Source of the DNA: Styela clava
Taxonomy: Eukaryota > Chordata > Ascidiacea > Stolidobranchia > Styelidae
Direction of reading: 5' to 3'
Length of the DNA stretch: 64,000 nt
Assembly: GCF_964204865.1 (NCBI RefSeq)
Contig: NC_135251.1
Location: 19,716,001-19,780,000, forward strand
Part shown: positions 33,982 through 47,799 of the stretch, piece by piece
Layout: each line of letters opens with the position of its first letter
Numbering within the stretch: the first letter of the stretch is position 1
Notes under the pieces: generated by a model
What the model saw: only the letters and a program-made list of their open reading frames with translations
The model's database searches: none
Told to the model about the DNA's origin: nothing
Position numbers and translations under genes: made by a program

Positions 33982-36883
33982 AATATGCTTCGTTAAGCTA
34001 AATAATTTAGAACTATTAACTTTTAACTATTGGATTAATTTATGAACTTGAACTTTACATTAATGAAATCAGGAGAATAACAGTCATAGTCCCCAGATTT
34101 AATCTGATATACCACCACATATCCGACTATGAAAGTTTAAACATTCCTAAGTTCGGATTATTTGGTTTTGGTCATGATTAATAAAAGAGCAAGGATCTTT
34201 ATGTCACGAGGATTTTACTCTCTCACCTTCAAATACAGGTGAAAGTACAGTAAAATATTGAGTTGAATAATGAGAACTGCAATACGATAGGAATATGATA
34301 AGAAGTTGATGGTACTGAATTAATTCGACAATTACAGAATCTATAAAACATTTAACAAATAGACAGTTAAAAAATTGTAATAATTGTTTTCCAGAGGTTA
34401 CGACTTCATCCTGGCATTTGATATGTTAAATAAAATGACTATTTACTGTCGTTAAGGAACGTTAGTTGCCAATCACGATTGGTGCCGCATTATAAAGACA
34501 TTGTAATCATATCACCTCTGCACAGCAGAAAACATCTCATTTATGTACATAGCACTTCAGACAAACCTCCTGATTGGCGGTCGATGCATATTTGCCAAAA
34601 ATTCGAAAAGTGGCATCTTGTCTATAGGCATACGAATGACCCCGCGTCTACGTTCTTAGTGGACTCTCCTCAGCTCGTACATACGCCAAAGAATCCTCGA
34701 AACATTCATTTTTGTGTTTTCAATTTCATGTGATGTTGCTATAATCTACACCATATTCATTTTTTGGTTCTTCATACCCAAAATTGGGCGCTCCCGTGGG
34801 ATGTGCACCAGGATGGCAAACACCTGAACACAGTATGTGTACCCGGTTAGGGTTAGGCCATAATTTTATTCCAATTTTCCTTATTTTAGTTCTATTACGA
34901 GTTCGGGAACTAGCCAAGTGACTCACGTAATATTTGTACCTGAAATTATAGCCTAACCCTAACCGGTGTCCGCCATCTTTTTTTCACATACTACGGGAGT
35001 ACCCAAAATTGTTCAGTTCGGCGAAAAAAAAAATAAAAGAAGAGTAATTATGAAATGCAAGAAATTCAATGAGGGTACTGGGAAAATGGAACACAATTGA
35101 CACAGTCCAATCAAGTAGAAACTCTCACCAAACCCTAAAGAACCCCCAAAACTCATACAACCCCAAATCAGAGGAAATTAAAAAATCTAAAGATCGTTTA
35201 TTTCTGCCTCCACTACAGAAATTGTTCCCAATGAACAAGAATTTTCAAACGAGAGATATTGGAGATATTTAAAATTCGATATATATGTCTAAGTGAAGTA
35301 GGCTAATCGTATGTGCCTCGGTCTGCTGCGTTTACAGTTGTTGTCATATACATATCTTTGTCAATTGATATCATTACAAACTGCAATGTCGTCTCTTCTG
35401 TTTTTACGAAAATTCGATATTTTCTTTACTTGACAGATTGTCATCTTAGAAAGGCTGGTTTTCGTACATTTACAAACGGTCAATTGTTTTTACCTATGGT
35501 GATGGAAATTAGGTACTAGCACTCGATTTGTTAACGTATATATGTGCGTATTGCGTAGTTAAATTTAAGGAACTAATATTGTTTTTCACTTGACTATCTG
35601 ATCAAATAACAAAGACTGGTGTTTGCTTACAGTACACAATAAATAACCCTATCTCGCCATGAGAAATATCATAAATACATTAATCATTACATATTTAGAA
35701 ACTAGATTTCATTGCAATTAACAGGTAGTCACGGAAGATCAGATCTGGTAATCGTACATCTTAAGCTTTTTAAGCATCAACTATATATAATAAGTGTATT
35801 GTATTTTATACTAAAATATCTCTCGTACAATTAGTTTCGTACGCGTTGTTCAAATAAAGGTTCCTGTTACTACGATGCGAACAAATAAAGGCCCCTGCCA
35901 TTCACGAAGAAAAATGCGGAACTCTAGTAGATTATGAATACGCAATAACGGAACTTAAGCTTACTCAAAACAATAAGTGTATTAGGGGGCTTGAACTGAT
36001 TTTCAGGATTACTTTTACGAAGATGTAGCCTCAGCGCTTGAATCAGTTTTATATAAATGGAAGTAAGAACATCGGTAAACGATATATTTGAAGTTCTTAA
36101 AAGAACCGGCGTAACGATATAAAATTCAATCGATTCAATATATATTTGTGGCATAGCGGTAGGTTATCGTAGGAATCCAATTCGTATTTGACAAGCTTGA
36201 AGTAGAACTCTTAAAGTAGAGAGTCTGCCTTGCAATTAACATAGATAACGTGAAACATCTCCTAACACCAACTGGATATATCTCGTTCTACAGATAGGCC
36301 AGACATACGGGTGTACAACCTTCAATACAGAAGGGTCAGATACAAACAACCGTAGGCCGTTCTTTTATTTAACACAGACTTTCATAGGCAAGAACATAAA
36401 TTGTACTCGGGTATAGATAATCGCATCGCAAAGGGGTTGTGTAATTACTCGCAAGTATCATATTAAACTAAATTAAAAAATATGTTTTGCACACTAATTA
36501 AAATTGCCACTTCTTCGCGGACTGCACAATTTTTTCCTGTGGACCGCATTTTTGGCCCATCGGGCTAGATAATACCAATATTGTTGTAAGTTCAACTTTT
36601 TGGGCAATTACATAATTTATATGCAAAACTTGGACTTTATTTGAATGTCTCAATATATTTGAAATTTTAATATACCAGTTATAAAAATAGTGTTCATCAA
36701 CTTTGTTTGTGTGCGACTGTCTGCGATGATCATATGTCACTTTGGAAATTTTTTTTGTCTAATGTCATCGCCTTTTTGTTTTAACAGATTGCACATGAAG
36801 TGGTCCAGCAGTAGCATTAAAATGTATTTGTGTAAATTCTCGACTATTTGTGTTAATCATATTATTTGATGTCATAAGATACG
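33982..36883. other. Intergenic region upstream of TNF gene A2
   Basis: Near-identical copy of 19400-22299, including the MITE and the strong 3' splice site (AACAG) about 97 bases before the A2 start codon, so A2 inherited the A1 proximal regulatory DNA. Confidence 0.55.
34791..34999. mobile_element. Palindromic MITE, unit 2 copy
   Basis: Copy of 20207-20415, with the telomere-like TTAGGGTTAGG / CCTAACCCTAACC inverted blocks. Confidence 0.75.
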
Positions 36884-38904
36884 ATGGATATACGGCAGGG
36901 CCTTATGAAAAAAGCATTTTTTCTGTACAGTGTGGCTCTTGCTTTATTGATTATGTATGCTGTACTCGATTACCAATGGGAATTGGAGTCCATTGAGAAA
37001 ACTATCGGTAAGACTCAAATATTTTTTATAACTATTTTTAAATAAAAAATGTTGCTACTAGAAAAAATTGCAGTTGGACAATCTTTCCACCAATACTTTC
37101 AGAATAAATCTTATGTCTGAGCGACTATTAATCGTATATCTTTGTTGTTTCGTGGCAATGATAGGAAATAAAACTGTTCTAGTCACCAAACCCAAGTTCA
37201 GAATAATGTCGTATATTGAGTTTTTCTTCGTGCTTTTGATTAACATGTCACGTCGCTAAATTATAATACTTATTCAATAAATTTGAAGTTGTTACTTTTT
37301 TGTTGCTCAATATTCTGGAAGACTTGAAAAATATCAATCATAAATGACTAGATGAAATTGAAATTAATAAATTCTTGCATGTTTAAAGTCAAATGGTGAT
37401 TTTGAATCAGGCTTGGGACTCACAGTTTTAAGTTTGGAAAGCCTTTGGAATTTTTTTATATGGCAATTTTGATCTTTTTCTAATGAAAGTTGACTTATAA
37501 GAAAACTTATTTCGAGGGTGGGGTTTTTGTGAACAAGTTCAATTTTTTTTGAAACATATAACTTTTCATCTATAGTTTGACCATCGGATCATTAATTGAA
37601 TCATACTATATTCTTTCAGATGAGTTGCGATTACATCTACAAAAACTATCACGTAGACGAGATGCCAGCTTTAATTATGATAAAGACATTTATAAAGTAG
37701 GTTTTCTGAATAACATTTACATCTTCACGCATTTTAGAAATTCAAATTATGATTTGTTTTTATTCTAAACTTCAAATCTAATACTGTACTAAAATATATT
37801 ACTTGATTAAAGTAAGTGTATTTGAAACACCCATTATAAATGTACGAAAATCATTTTACAAAATTCCACGCCTTCTGTTTGTCAAAACTAATTGCACAAG
37901 TATTATTTATTGCCTATAATCTCAGATACTTGGACAGCAAGTTCACGAGGCAAAAAGATGCGATTTGCAAAGAGCTTCATTGAGATGTGAGCACAATGAT
38001 TTTTTTATTTACATCAAGAGAAGAATCAATTTATCTTTTCTGTCATAATTGGAATATTTAACTGTATTTTTATGTTTTTTAATCTCACACTTTGTACGTA
38101 GTGGGGCAAGCTATTCGGAAAAAGAAAATCAAAAACCCGTTAAAAATTTGGGAAGAAGTTGCTCGTCCATCCATATTGTTGCATGCAGAGAAAATGGAAG
38201 CTTCGGATGAAAATTCAGGTGGAAATATAAATGATCCTGGTCATTATTCGTATGCTATAATTCTCACATTTTCTTGTTCATTTTTTATGTTTAATAAGTG
38301 TGCCTTACTTTTGTTAGAATCAAAAGAGAGTCGCAGAATCACTGGGTGGAGACCTGTAATAGAGCAATGTTGTTCAGGAATACATCCAGTCTTTCGTAAC
38401 AGAAGTAGGGTCGAAATAATGATGTCAGGAAACTACTACGTTTTCAGCCAATTGCCATTGTTTCGTCATGATGGAATTAAAAGTAATACGTATTTCTATT
38501 TCCATTTAAATGAATATAATTATATTACAAGTTTTTTTGAGATAATCTATTTAATATTTTTATTTATTACTGTGTAACTTTTGTAAACAATTTGGAATTA
38601 TTATACTAAAACGAATTAAAAAAATCATGTGATAATTTTGCGGACGTGTAATTTGCATTCAGATTCCGAAGTTTATCGACACGTTGTGGAAATGAAAGAG
38701 TACGGAGACTCAGAAGTTTTTCAACTTATGATTAACTCATTCCAATTTTCGAGCAAACCTGTAGAAGTATCCTATCAAGCAGGCGTGTTTTATTTGGATG
38801 CGGGTAGTATTCTACAAGTATCTATGACCAGTCCTTCACTCAACCAACATATTGAGAAACTTGGAGTCCGTGACAGGATGGAGTTTGGACTATATCTACT
38901 TTGA
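36884..38904 (+). CDS. TNF superfamily ligand, gene A copy 2
   Basis: Exons: 36884-37007, 37620-37696, 37926-37986, 38102-38218, 38318-38482, 38663-38904; exon lengths are identical to A1, giving 261 residues. A handful of substitutions are visible, for example Met to Leu at the end of exon 3 (ASMR to SSLR context), Leu to Phe before the RNRSR motif, Ala to Val before VSYQAG, Leu to Ser in TSPSL and Phe to Leu in EKLGVRD. All THD landmarks (RPSILLH, GNYYVFSQLPLF, FYLDAG, MEFGLYLL) are kept and no lesion is seen, so both copies may be expressed. AATAAA at 38991-38996. Upstream sequence is duplicated from A1, implying similar regulation. Confidence 0.9.
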
Positions 38905-38996
38905 ATGAAGCTATGTTTCTATCAATAGAACTGATTATATTATAGAATGCGTAATACATAAAGAGCAAGAATATTAAACAAATGGCAACGAATAAA

Positions 38997-40278
38997 CAGG
39001 CCATAAATTGAGTAAAACAAGACTGAGGAAATATGAAAAACTCTTATGTTACTGTGCTATGAGTGTTGTTATGAAACAAGTGCTTGGCGGTTAAGTATTG
39101 TCGGACGACATTTTGATCGAGAATGTCTTTATGAATAGGTTGTCCTGTTTTCGACTACTTTACTGAAACCAAGCAAAAAGGAGGACGATATTCTGTTTAT
39201 TCCTTAGTTGCAACTTTTTAATCATCATTATCTGAATTTATTTTCCATAGAATACGTTGGTTTGGTGTATCTCCATAAATATATATATATATTAACTTAC
39301 TTATATGGTAACATTTACTGCATACAGCTCCTATTTGTTTTATTGTTTCATTGCAACTATACTTTTGCTTATGCCGTTTGATGTAACAAAAATTTCTTGA
39401 ATAATCTCGCAATTTTGTTTTACGTAATTTTCTTACTTGTTTTATAGTAGATATTTGATGCATCAGAGCGTTTAGAACTGAACTGATTTTGTCATAAACG
39501 CCAATGTCCATTTTTGGTATCAAGTGTTTTTACTTTTTATTTTTGTTTAGAATTTATATTTGCATATTTGAGCAGTTTTATGCCAATAGCTCGTTGCGTT
39601 GATAATATTCAATTATTTTTGCTAAAAATGTGATTTTGATTAGGATTCGAACATTTTGCTTTTGCAACAACATTAACCACGTATCACTCATTATTCAGTG
39701 TGTGCAAATTCAAAGCCGACAAGCGCGTCATCCATGTATCATTTACTTCAATTTCTGAAATTTTCCACTATGTTTCTTTTATATTTGGATGATAAACAAA
39801 TTTTATTTGGAGGAAGTATTACAATTTTATATTCTTATCTCAAAATGAGATTGCTTACATATAACATATTGTGTTCCGCTTCAGAGTCAAATACGTAAGC
39901 GATTGAAATAGAGTAAAGAAATCCTATCAACAGTTCTGCTACATTGATTTGCAGAACTTCTCATCGCAAATGACTGTAGCTTTAAACAGGCGCAAATTTG
40001 AACTATATTGTTTATGTAGTTTTGATTGACTTTTTGGTGAAGGAATTTTCTAGGATTGAGATGTGAACTTGCTTCTGCATTATAATACAATTCTACAACA
40101 ATTGTTTTTGAATGTTTGTCCGATAATTTATCTGCTTGATCTTTTACAAAAGTTAAAACTTTTTGGCAAATATGTTGATACATTAACATTGATACAATTT
40201 TTTTTTCAGGTAAATGAATTAATAGTTGTTAATGAATTTTAATATTATATGATTGCCTTAACATGAAAAGAGAACAAA
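38997..40278. other. Region between A2 and B2, including DNA lost from unit 1
   Basis: Contains about 490 bp (39816-40308) absent from unit 1. Just before B2 a pyrimidine run and CAG (ending 40209) form an unpaired 3' splice site 69 bases ahead of the start codon. A 100-codon open frame on the minus strand (39887-40189) inside this segment resembles nothing I know and is treated as chance. Confidence 0.5.
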
Positions 40279-42548
40279 ATGGAATCAAGTCATCTTCAAA
40301 CTGAAACGGTTAGTATATTTCATAAATTCATTTGATTTTTGAATCTTTAAAGATTCTCAGTGATTACTGGTTAGTAATTTCTCGCAGTTAAATAAATGTT
40401 TTAGGCCAGCACGTTATCACTGACTGTTAAATGTGCAATGATCGTGACCATATCAACCAATTTACTTTTGTTTTAACTTTACAGAATTTGCTGCAATTTC
40501 GAGACTTGTGCAACGGTGAAAGACGTGCAAATGTATCGCTACTTTTCAAGGCATTCTGCATGTTTACTTTGGCAAATATTTTACTAGTGGTATACTTTAC
40601 GGTGGATCATCAGTGGGAGCAGAAAAAACTCGATAATGAAATAAGTATAAAATTGCATGTCACCAACAAAATATATTCAGAACATAATAAATTTTAATTA
40701 CTTTACTAATCTCCCGTAGGTGCCATTCGACGAATGCTGCCTAATTTGAAATTTCCACATAATTATCAGACATGTAATGAAGAAGGAAGCTTGTGTTCTT
40801 TAAATCGGGTATGTCAGAAGTGTCAGAATTATCTAATTTATTTATATCAATATATATTTATATGAATTTTACGAATTTATTTCTATTGTAGCAAATTATA
40901 AACGCAAAGAAAAGATTCGAAACTTGTGATGAGAAGCTGTCTTCGCTGAAAGGTAAACTAAAGCAACTAACGCATATTTTGTCGCAGAATATAAATTCCT
41001 AAATCAAAATCACTAATATATTTAAAATACATAAGTCTTTCGACAGGTGCTGATTTTATATAATTGGAGTACAATAAACAGATTTATATTACGCCAATAC
41101 CAGTGGTCTTAATAACTCTCTCAGCTTTCTTGAGACAATATCTCATTAAGGATACGGGTAAAAAAAACATTCCAATTATGCCCAATTTTTTTTTGTCATA
41201 AAAAACTATATATACGGTGTTACTTTGGTATGCGATCTCATTTGCGTTTGTGTGATCTCAGGTGTTCAGTATCAAACCAAATATTACAGAGTTACGAATA
41301 GAAACTGAATTCTGTGAGAATGTCTTTATGAGATTAAGCGCATACAAGTAATTGGTGTTGCTTTGGTCCACGATCGAGATTACGTTAAAGCAAGTGAGGG
41401 CATGTACCGAAGTAGTGTATGACGCTGAGATCGAATGTTAAAGTGGCATCTATGAAACTTTACAGTCATGAAAAGCATCACACAAGAGAAAGAAGAGACT
41501 TTTGATATTTGGAATTCGATTCAAAGACCATTTATACAACTCGAATTGGGTGGAAATCACTCTCCTGCAGGAAAAATGGACAAAAAGCGTAAATATGAAA
41601 AATATACTGCGTATTTGATTTTATAAATTTTATAAATGAAAATGAAAATTTTATTAATTCTTGTATTTTATTTTTTATTTTTTATTTTTCTCTGCCAGAA
41701 CATTCACCATATTATTTACGAGGGTGGGAGTCAAATCAACCAGATATATGTGTGAATACCAGTCCTTATCTGGTACATGAGCAAAGAATAAAAATTAAAA
41801 AAGATGGTTATTACTACGTCTACAGTCAGGTCACGTTTGAATGTTCCAGACATAATTCAGGTGAGGTATTCACATGTGTAAAAAACTTGGGAATTAGTTA
41901 AATAATCTCTATTGTAAATTTCTTGCAATAACTCTAAGCAACAAAAATGATACTCATTTTAAACATAGGTCGTTGTTAAACTTGTATCAAGCACGAAACA
42001 GCAAAAATGCATTTTTAAGTTCTACCTAAAAATTTCTCGTATCTTTTCAACCGATATTTACTGTCGTCACGCTAAACCAAATAAAAGGAAGTCTTTCACG
42101 CATAGCAATTTTATGGGTTGCCGGATTTATTTATAAACAATATAGATTTACACAAACAATTGTTTTGTGATCTTCAACGCAATTAAATCGCTTCCGAACA
42201 CTTTTCATGTTATAAATTGAATTGCGAAAAAGACATAAACATGACCTTTATTCTAAGTAAGAATATGTCCTCATAAACTTAAACAAACCAAATGACCTTT
42301 CAGGCGCCGCACAAATTCACACTCACACGGTAGAGTTACTGGAACGTAAGCCACAAATATTGATGGTCAGTGTCTATCAGCTATGTGGATATGGAGAGCA
42401 GGGAAAATCGAAAGTGTCCTATCAGGGCGGAATCTTCCATCTGACCAAACGAAATTATCTTTCTGTCAAAATTGGAAAACCAGATGCAACAAAAGTACAT
42501 CATCATTATGAAGATCACAAAGCATTTTTTGGTGCATACCTAATTTAG
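40279..42548 (+). CDS. TNF superfamily ligand, gene B copy 2 (complete)
   Basis: Exons: 40279-40308, 40485-40644, 40720-40808, 40892-40952, 41466-41588, 41699-41860, 42304-42548; all phases agree, giving 289 residues. Exon 1 encodes MESSHLQTET and splices (GTTAGT donor) in frame to NLLQFRDLCNGE, a cytoplasmic tail preceding the anchor (AFCMFTLANILLVVYF). A cysteine-containing stalk follows, then the THD: QRPFIQLELGG, DGYYYVYSQVTFEC, VSYQGGIFHLTK, AFFGAYLI. As a type II ligand it should be presented or shed as a trimer. It differs from B1 by the retained first exon and a few substitutions (such as Gly to Ser at the exon 2/3 border and Asn to Asp in TCDEKL). Exon 5 was found only by splice and domain logic; it is too short to stand out as an open frame. 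Confidence 0.88.
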
Positions 42549-42567
42549 AACTTTGTGATAACGATGT

Positions 42568-45335
42568 TTTATAAATTTTCACTATTAGTGCTTTGATGAC
42601 AAATTTCTATGGATTATTTTAATAATTTTTCGATTTTCACATCGTATGGTTTTGTACATATTTTCAAAACAATGGCTATTTAGTCCTAGCATCTTCTGTA
42701 GAGATGCTTAATATTTTATTCAGCAGTTGAATGAATGAATGAAAACAATTTGTACAACATAAAATTAACTCAACTTTTATCTCTCGATGTACACGTGACT
42801 TCATTTGAATACCTATATCACAAATCCAGAGCAACAGAAAACAAAAAAAAACGTTTATAGATATTTCGCAAGACGACCTCGCGACATACTACTCAACTGA
42901 TATTGAATTTGCATTTAGTTTGCGCTATTCTCTGCGTCTGTTACTGGATATTTATATAGTGTCAAATACGTGATGCTTATATATCTACATAGCTTAATAT
43001 GAAGATGAAAATGAGGTTGCTTTTTAACAAAAAAAACATTGGAAATTCATCTTATTTAAGAACAGTTCCTTGCGGAGGACTATTCCCACTTCATTTTCTC
43101 AAAATTCGATCATTAACGTATATGAAAAAGCGTATAAATAAAATATGAAGAAAAAACATCAGGCAAATGAAACGTACTTATGTATATAAATAGAACATTG
43201 GGAAAACTGACTTATCGGAGTTTTCGTGATATAGAATAGATAAATAAAATTCTTAGATATGAAACATCTGATAAGATTTTCAAAAAAGTAAATTGATAAG
43301 ATGTACCGAACACATGACATATAAGATTCCTTAGACAATATCAACAATAAATATGAACCATTTAAACTTAGCATCATGTAAACAAGATATGACTAGACAC
43401 ATGAAAGGATGCCAACGTATATGTCGATTTTTATAACAATAAATATGTTGTTTATTGTAACGATAAAATTTGAAGTAAACATCTGATGAATACGATGTAC
43501 TTGTTTGTAACTTTTAAGAGCGAACCAAAATCATACGTCTGGCAAAATGTGTTGACAAAAGTTAGTTCATATAGCTATTTAAGCTGTTTATCTTTTACGT
43601 TAGTTTGAGTTGATTCGTTGGTTTAGATCAGGGTGGTCCAAAGTTGTCGTCTCAAGGGGCCACAAAATTATTTTTGCCCTGTTCGCGGGCCACAATAATA
43701 CAAAGAATAGTTAAACAGTGCAATGCAGAATGAAGATTTTCATTGTGCATACACATTTATAAGTATATCTCACTTAACAAGCTAAAACACACAAAAGTCT
43801 TTCTATATCTTCATTCAATATTTCAAACTCTTCGTAATTTTTATCGATCATTTTCTTTTGATGAAATAACGCAAGCGTTGCGGGTTGTTTTCCTCGATCT
43901 GTGTTAAATGAATAAAAATCCAAATTATTCGCGTTCGAGTTTGCGTTGAGTTTGCCTTAATTACTATTCATAACATTAGGATTGGCAATATGTCAATCTA
44001 TTCATAACATTAGGATTGGCAATATGTCAATAAAACCTTTTTTAATTCAAAGAGTGGTATCCATGGGTAAATGTTTACGGGTGCAAAATTCCATGGCTGC
44101 AGATGTCCATAGATGCGAATATCCGTGAGTGCAAATGTCCATGGGTGCAAATGTAAGCGGGTGCAATTGTACAATAGTGTAAATGTACCCGGTTGCAAAA
44201 GTAGGTGGATGCAAAAGTACGCGGGTGCAAGTATACGCGGGAGCTAATGTATACGGGTTCAAATGTGCCCGGGTCACAATGTTCAAGGGTGAAAATGTCC
44301 GCGGGTGCAAATGTCCGTGGGTTCAAATGTCTATGGGTACAAATGTCCGTGGGTGCAAATGTACACGGGTTCAAATGTTCATGGGTGCAAATGTCGTGCA
44401 ATTTCAATGTGGGTGCAAACATCTGCGTGTGCAAATGTATGGGGGCAATTGTTCATAGGTTCAAATGTCCATGGGTGCATAAGTGTGCAAGTGCAATTGT
44501 CTGGATGCAAATTACGAGTGCAAATGTACGTGGGTACAAACACCCGTATTGAAATATATTGTTAGGCCATAACATTAATATTTAGTTTTAATATATAGCC
44601 AATCTAGGCTAATATAATCCGCATTCGATTTTTAATTTTATAAAAACAATAGCAGCATTCAAGTTGGTGCAGTTTCTTTGAATGTGGGACATGTTGAGAT
44701 AAGTTGTCAGGCACAACCTTAACTTGTTTTATCAAGGCTCAAAGTGGTACTTGTTCACAGATCACATTTGCAACAAGATAGTGTAAAACTGTAAGTTGAT
44801 AAGCCCAAGGTCAGTGATCTAGGTCAGCACAGATTTGGTATACGTTGTTTCAATAGAAGGTAATTGTTACAGGTTGTACGTGTAGGCAGGTAGCAGTACA
44901 TAATAGTAAAAACATATTTATGCATTACCCAATACAAAGCAAAAATTATGAGGAATCAAACCGAGAAAATCCTGCAATTAGACAAATTTATTATTTGTCT
45001 CTATAAGTTAGGTATTAAGTCAAGTAAAGCATGTCGTATAATGTTGCGTGAGTAGTAACATACTAGTGGATATACTGTACAAATATAGATATGGAATTTG
45101 ACATGGTCTTCCAAAATGCGGAACCTGATACCGAATTTGATACAAAGAAAACCCTATCTTAACGCACAGATAAATCCCCGCACCAAACCTATAAAACGAG
45201 AGATACACAGGTAAGAAAAGCCGCACACGTTATGGTCTGTTGTGCACAAGTAAGTAAATATATTCTACACCCAGCAATACAAGGACATAGGTGAATGCGC
45301 GGAGTAAGGGGTCGTACTTACTCAAAAAGCAAGTT
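42568..45335. other. Intergenic region between B2 and C2
   Basis: Copy of 27480-30234. It contains the hAT-like terminus (from 43629), the minisatellite (44055-44542) and a small local tandem duplication near 43967-44031 ('attcataacattaggattgg' twice) that unit 1 lacks. No gene seen. Confidence 0.5.
44055..44542. repeat. 16-bp minisatellite, unit 2 copy
   Basis: Same array as 28935-29420, with a few base changes and a 3-base loss near its start; the unit number has changed little since duplication. Confidence 0.92.
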
Positions 45336-47627
45336 ATGGCTAACTTAGAATCATCATGCTCGTCAACTGTAATCATTCGACGTGTTGCAGTTGTGATTTC
45401 GGTGTCAATTTGTGCATCGTCTGTTTTAATATGTCAATACTTCATTCGCTCCGAATATATGAATCACCTACTGCAACAGTCCAAAAGTTTACGCTTTCAA
45501 ATGGAATGCTTGAAAGGACCTGAGCCTGAAACGAGACATGGCTGTTGGAAAAAGTGAGTTATATGCGTTACGCAACGGAAGTTCTAGTAAGATCATTAAT
45601 TAGGATATTTTAAATAAATTGACCAATGTTTACTTTCTATTTCGTTTTCTTTTTAAGAGAGAAATGATCACGAGGTCCGATAACTAATCGGTCTATACAC
45701 TGATTTTGTCGAGTTCGAGAGGTAAAGGTTAACCGTGGCTTGGGCAGCCAGGCATGTCGGAATAAACATAGTGTTCACACGATTCAAAATACAACAACAA
45801 AATTTGGCTACAGTATTGAATCTCATTAAAGAATTAAAAAAATCTTTAGCTCCGTAGTAACTACTTCCAAACGGTCCACTAAAAACTTGAAATCGATTGA
45901 CCATCAAAAAAATCGAAATCGAGTTACGACTTTTCTTTCACCAAAAAGTCGCCCAACAAAAGATTCATATGGCCACTTTGTGTCCTACTGCAAAAGTCAG
46001 AAATGAGAATCTTCACTAGATTATTGATGGAAGCGAACTGCACGATGTGTGCACAGCCAACCCCGTGCTAGAACCATTACTATAAACGAGAGATGCAATG
46101 TTTTCAGCTGTCTTTGTATATTTGTTTGAAATTTTTGTAGATATCAAATAAAGTCATCGGTTCAAAAACAAAATAACTTGACATCTGAGTGCTTACAGGA
46201 TGAAAAAATAAGAAGTTTTATTAACAAGGTTAGTCGCCAATATATATATATATACCTTTTTAATTTCCATGACATATTGCATTTACGGAATATATATGAT
46301 AATAGGTTGTAAACAAAATCATTGCGAACACAGATATATTTTGTTATTTTATAACGGTAAATTTATGGAGCATACGATAAAAGTAAAACATGTAAAGAAA
46401 CCACTTTATTTAAATGAAAAATAAATCGATTTTCCTTTTGCAGAAGATAGACAAAAGTCTTGAGAGCGAAAAGCAACACCTAGAAAATGAGGGTAAGCGT
46501 CAATAACATCAACTTTCAGTCAATTTTATATTTCTTTTTACCATCTTGATAATTTTATAGTTGGGGAAATTGGGAAGAAAAAGCTCGATAAAATAGTTGA
46601 ACGTTGCTATGGTGATGACAAAAGATTCGTTGTTCACTGGATTGCACGTGACAATGCAAGTGTCGGAATGAAAGGTATAGTATTAAATTTTAGTTTGCTT
46701 AATATGGAATTAAACATCAGTGCATATTTAAATGAATTTATTTGTTTAGCTCATACTTGGTTCCCAGTAACGGAATTATCAAACGACAGATCAATATACA
46801 CTGTATCTCCCGGATACGAAGATTCATTTGTCAATGGAGCTGTGAAAATACCAAAAAACGGTCTTTATATGATTTATGGTAAAATAACCGCAAAATGTGA
46901 AGATTCAGATGAAAAACTAAAAAGGTCAAAATTTTAAATATTATTCAACCAGGTAATTTGTTCATTCTTTACTTCTAGCTTATTCGGCAGCCACTCAAAA
47001 TAAAAATAAATTACGTGGAAAATGTAAATTGCTTTTTTAAATATTTTATTATCGGTATTCTTTGCATATGCGGATTACGGAACACCGGGCGTGTATATTA
47101 TCAAGAGGTCAGGAGATTGATTTGACCCTGAATATTCACGTGGTTTAGCTTATCGGTATTTTGAACATTGACAAACATTTTTGCCAATTTCAATCTCAGG
47201 ATTTTGATATCTAACCTAGCATATAGATAGATTATATATTATAGATGCACAATCGTATTGAATATTCACATTTCCACATGAAGAATCTAGATATTTTATA
47301 TATTTGACAATGAGCGGTTCTGGCAAATACACTGGAAACAGGTATAACCACAGATGTATAAGCTTTTTACAATCCACTGACAGGATTCATTTTGAAATTC
47401 GAATGAGGATATACGACAACAGCGAGAAAACCCTTCTGAGTGAAACACGAACAGGAGTTTGTAGGATTCCCGGTGATCTTCTAACAATCTTTCAGCAAGG
47501 CTTGTTGAGACTGGCAAAGGGAAATCTTATCTACATCAGAGTCAAATTCCCAGAGAATGTCAAATTATCGGATGAAGACTCTTGGTTCAAAAACAATATT
47601 GGAGTTTCGTGGGTTGGCCGAAGTTGA
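45336..47627 (+). CDS. TNF superfamily ligand, gene C copy 2 (complete)
   Basis: Exons: 45336-45553, 46141-46228, 46444-46492, 46561-46674, 46768-46924, 47291-47627; all phases agree, giving 320 residues. Residues about 14-33 form the anchor (VAVVISVSICASSVLICQYF); a long charged stalk follows (KYQIKSSVQKQNN, KIDKSLESEKQHLENE, likely coiled), then the THD: RFVVHWIARD (strand A), NGAVKIPKNGLYMIYGKI, TDRIHFEIRMRIYDNS, LLRLAKGNLIYIRV, final NNIGVSWVGRS. The last intron uses a weak donor (AG/GTCAAA) and the acceptor AATCTAG; it is the least certain junction, though its phases fit exactly. AATAAA at 47790-47795. The tandem junction equivalent (47466-47468) lies inside the last exon, but here the exon is whole. 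Confidence 0.87.
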
Positions 47628-47799
47628 ATTTTGTTACATTATGGTTTCGAAGTTGAACTTTTTACATTATGGTTCACTAAAACTAACTCCCAATTTACAT
47701 CTCATCCAAATTTTGATTGGATTGATAATAAATTTTGATTGAGATGTAAATAATAATGAACTATGCTTTTAATTAATTTATTTTGTAAAAATAAATCTT

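Larger units (their letters stand above)
32427..47468 (+). repeat. Tandem segmental duplication, unit 2
   Basis: Second copy, about 15.04 kb, starting directly inside the truncated last exon of C1 with intron sequence of the CANT1 pseudogene. The junction reads 'tgtaggatt' from gene C joined to 'attaaaattttg' from the intron, sharing only ATT. Unit 2 ends inside the last exon of C2, which continues into unique sequence. Confidence 0.97.
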
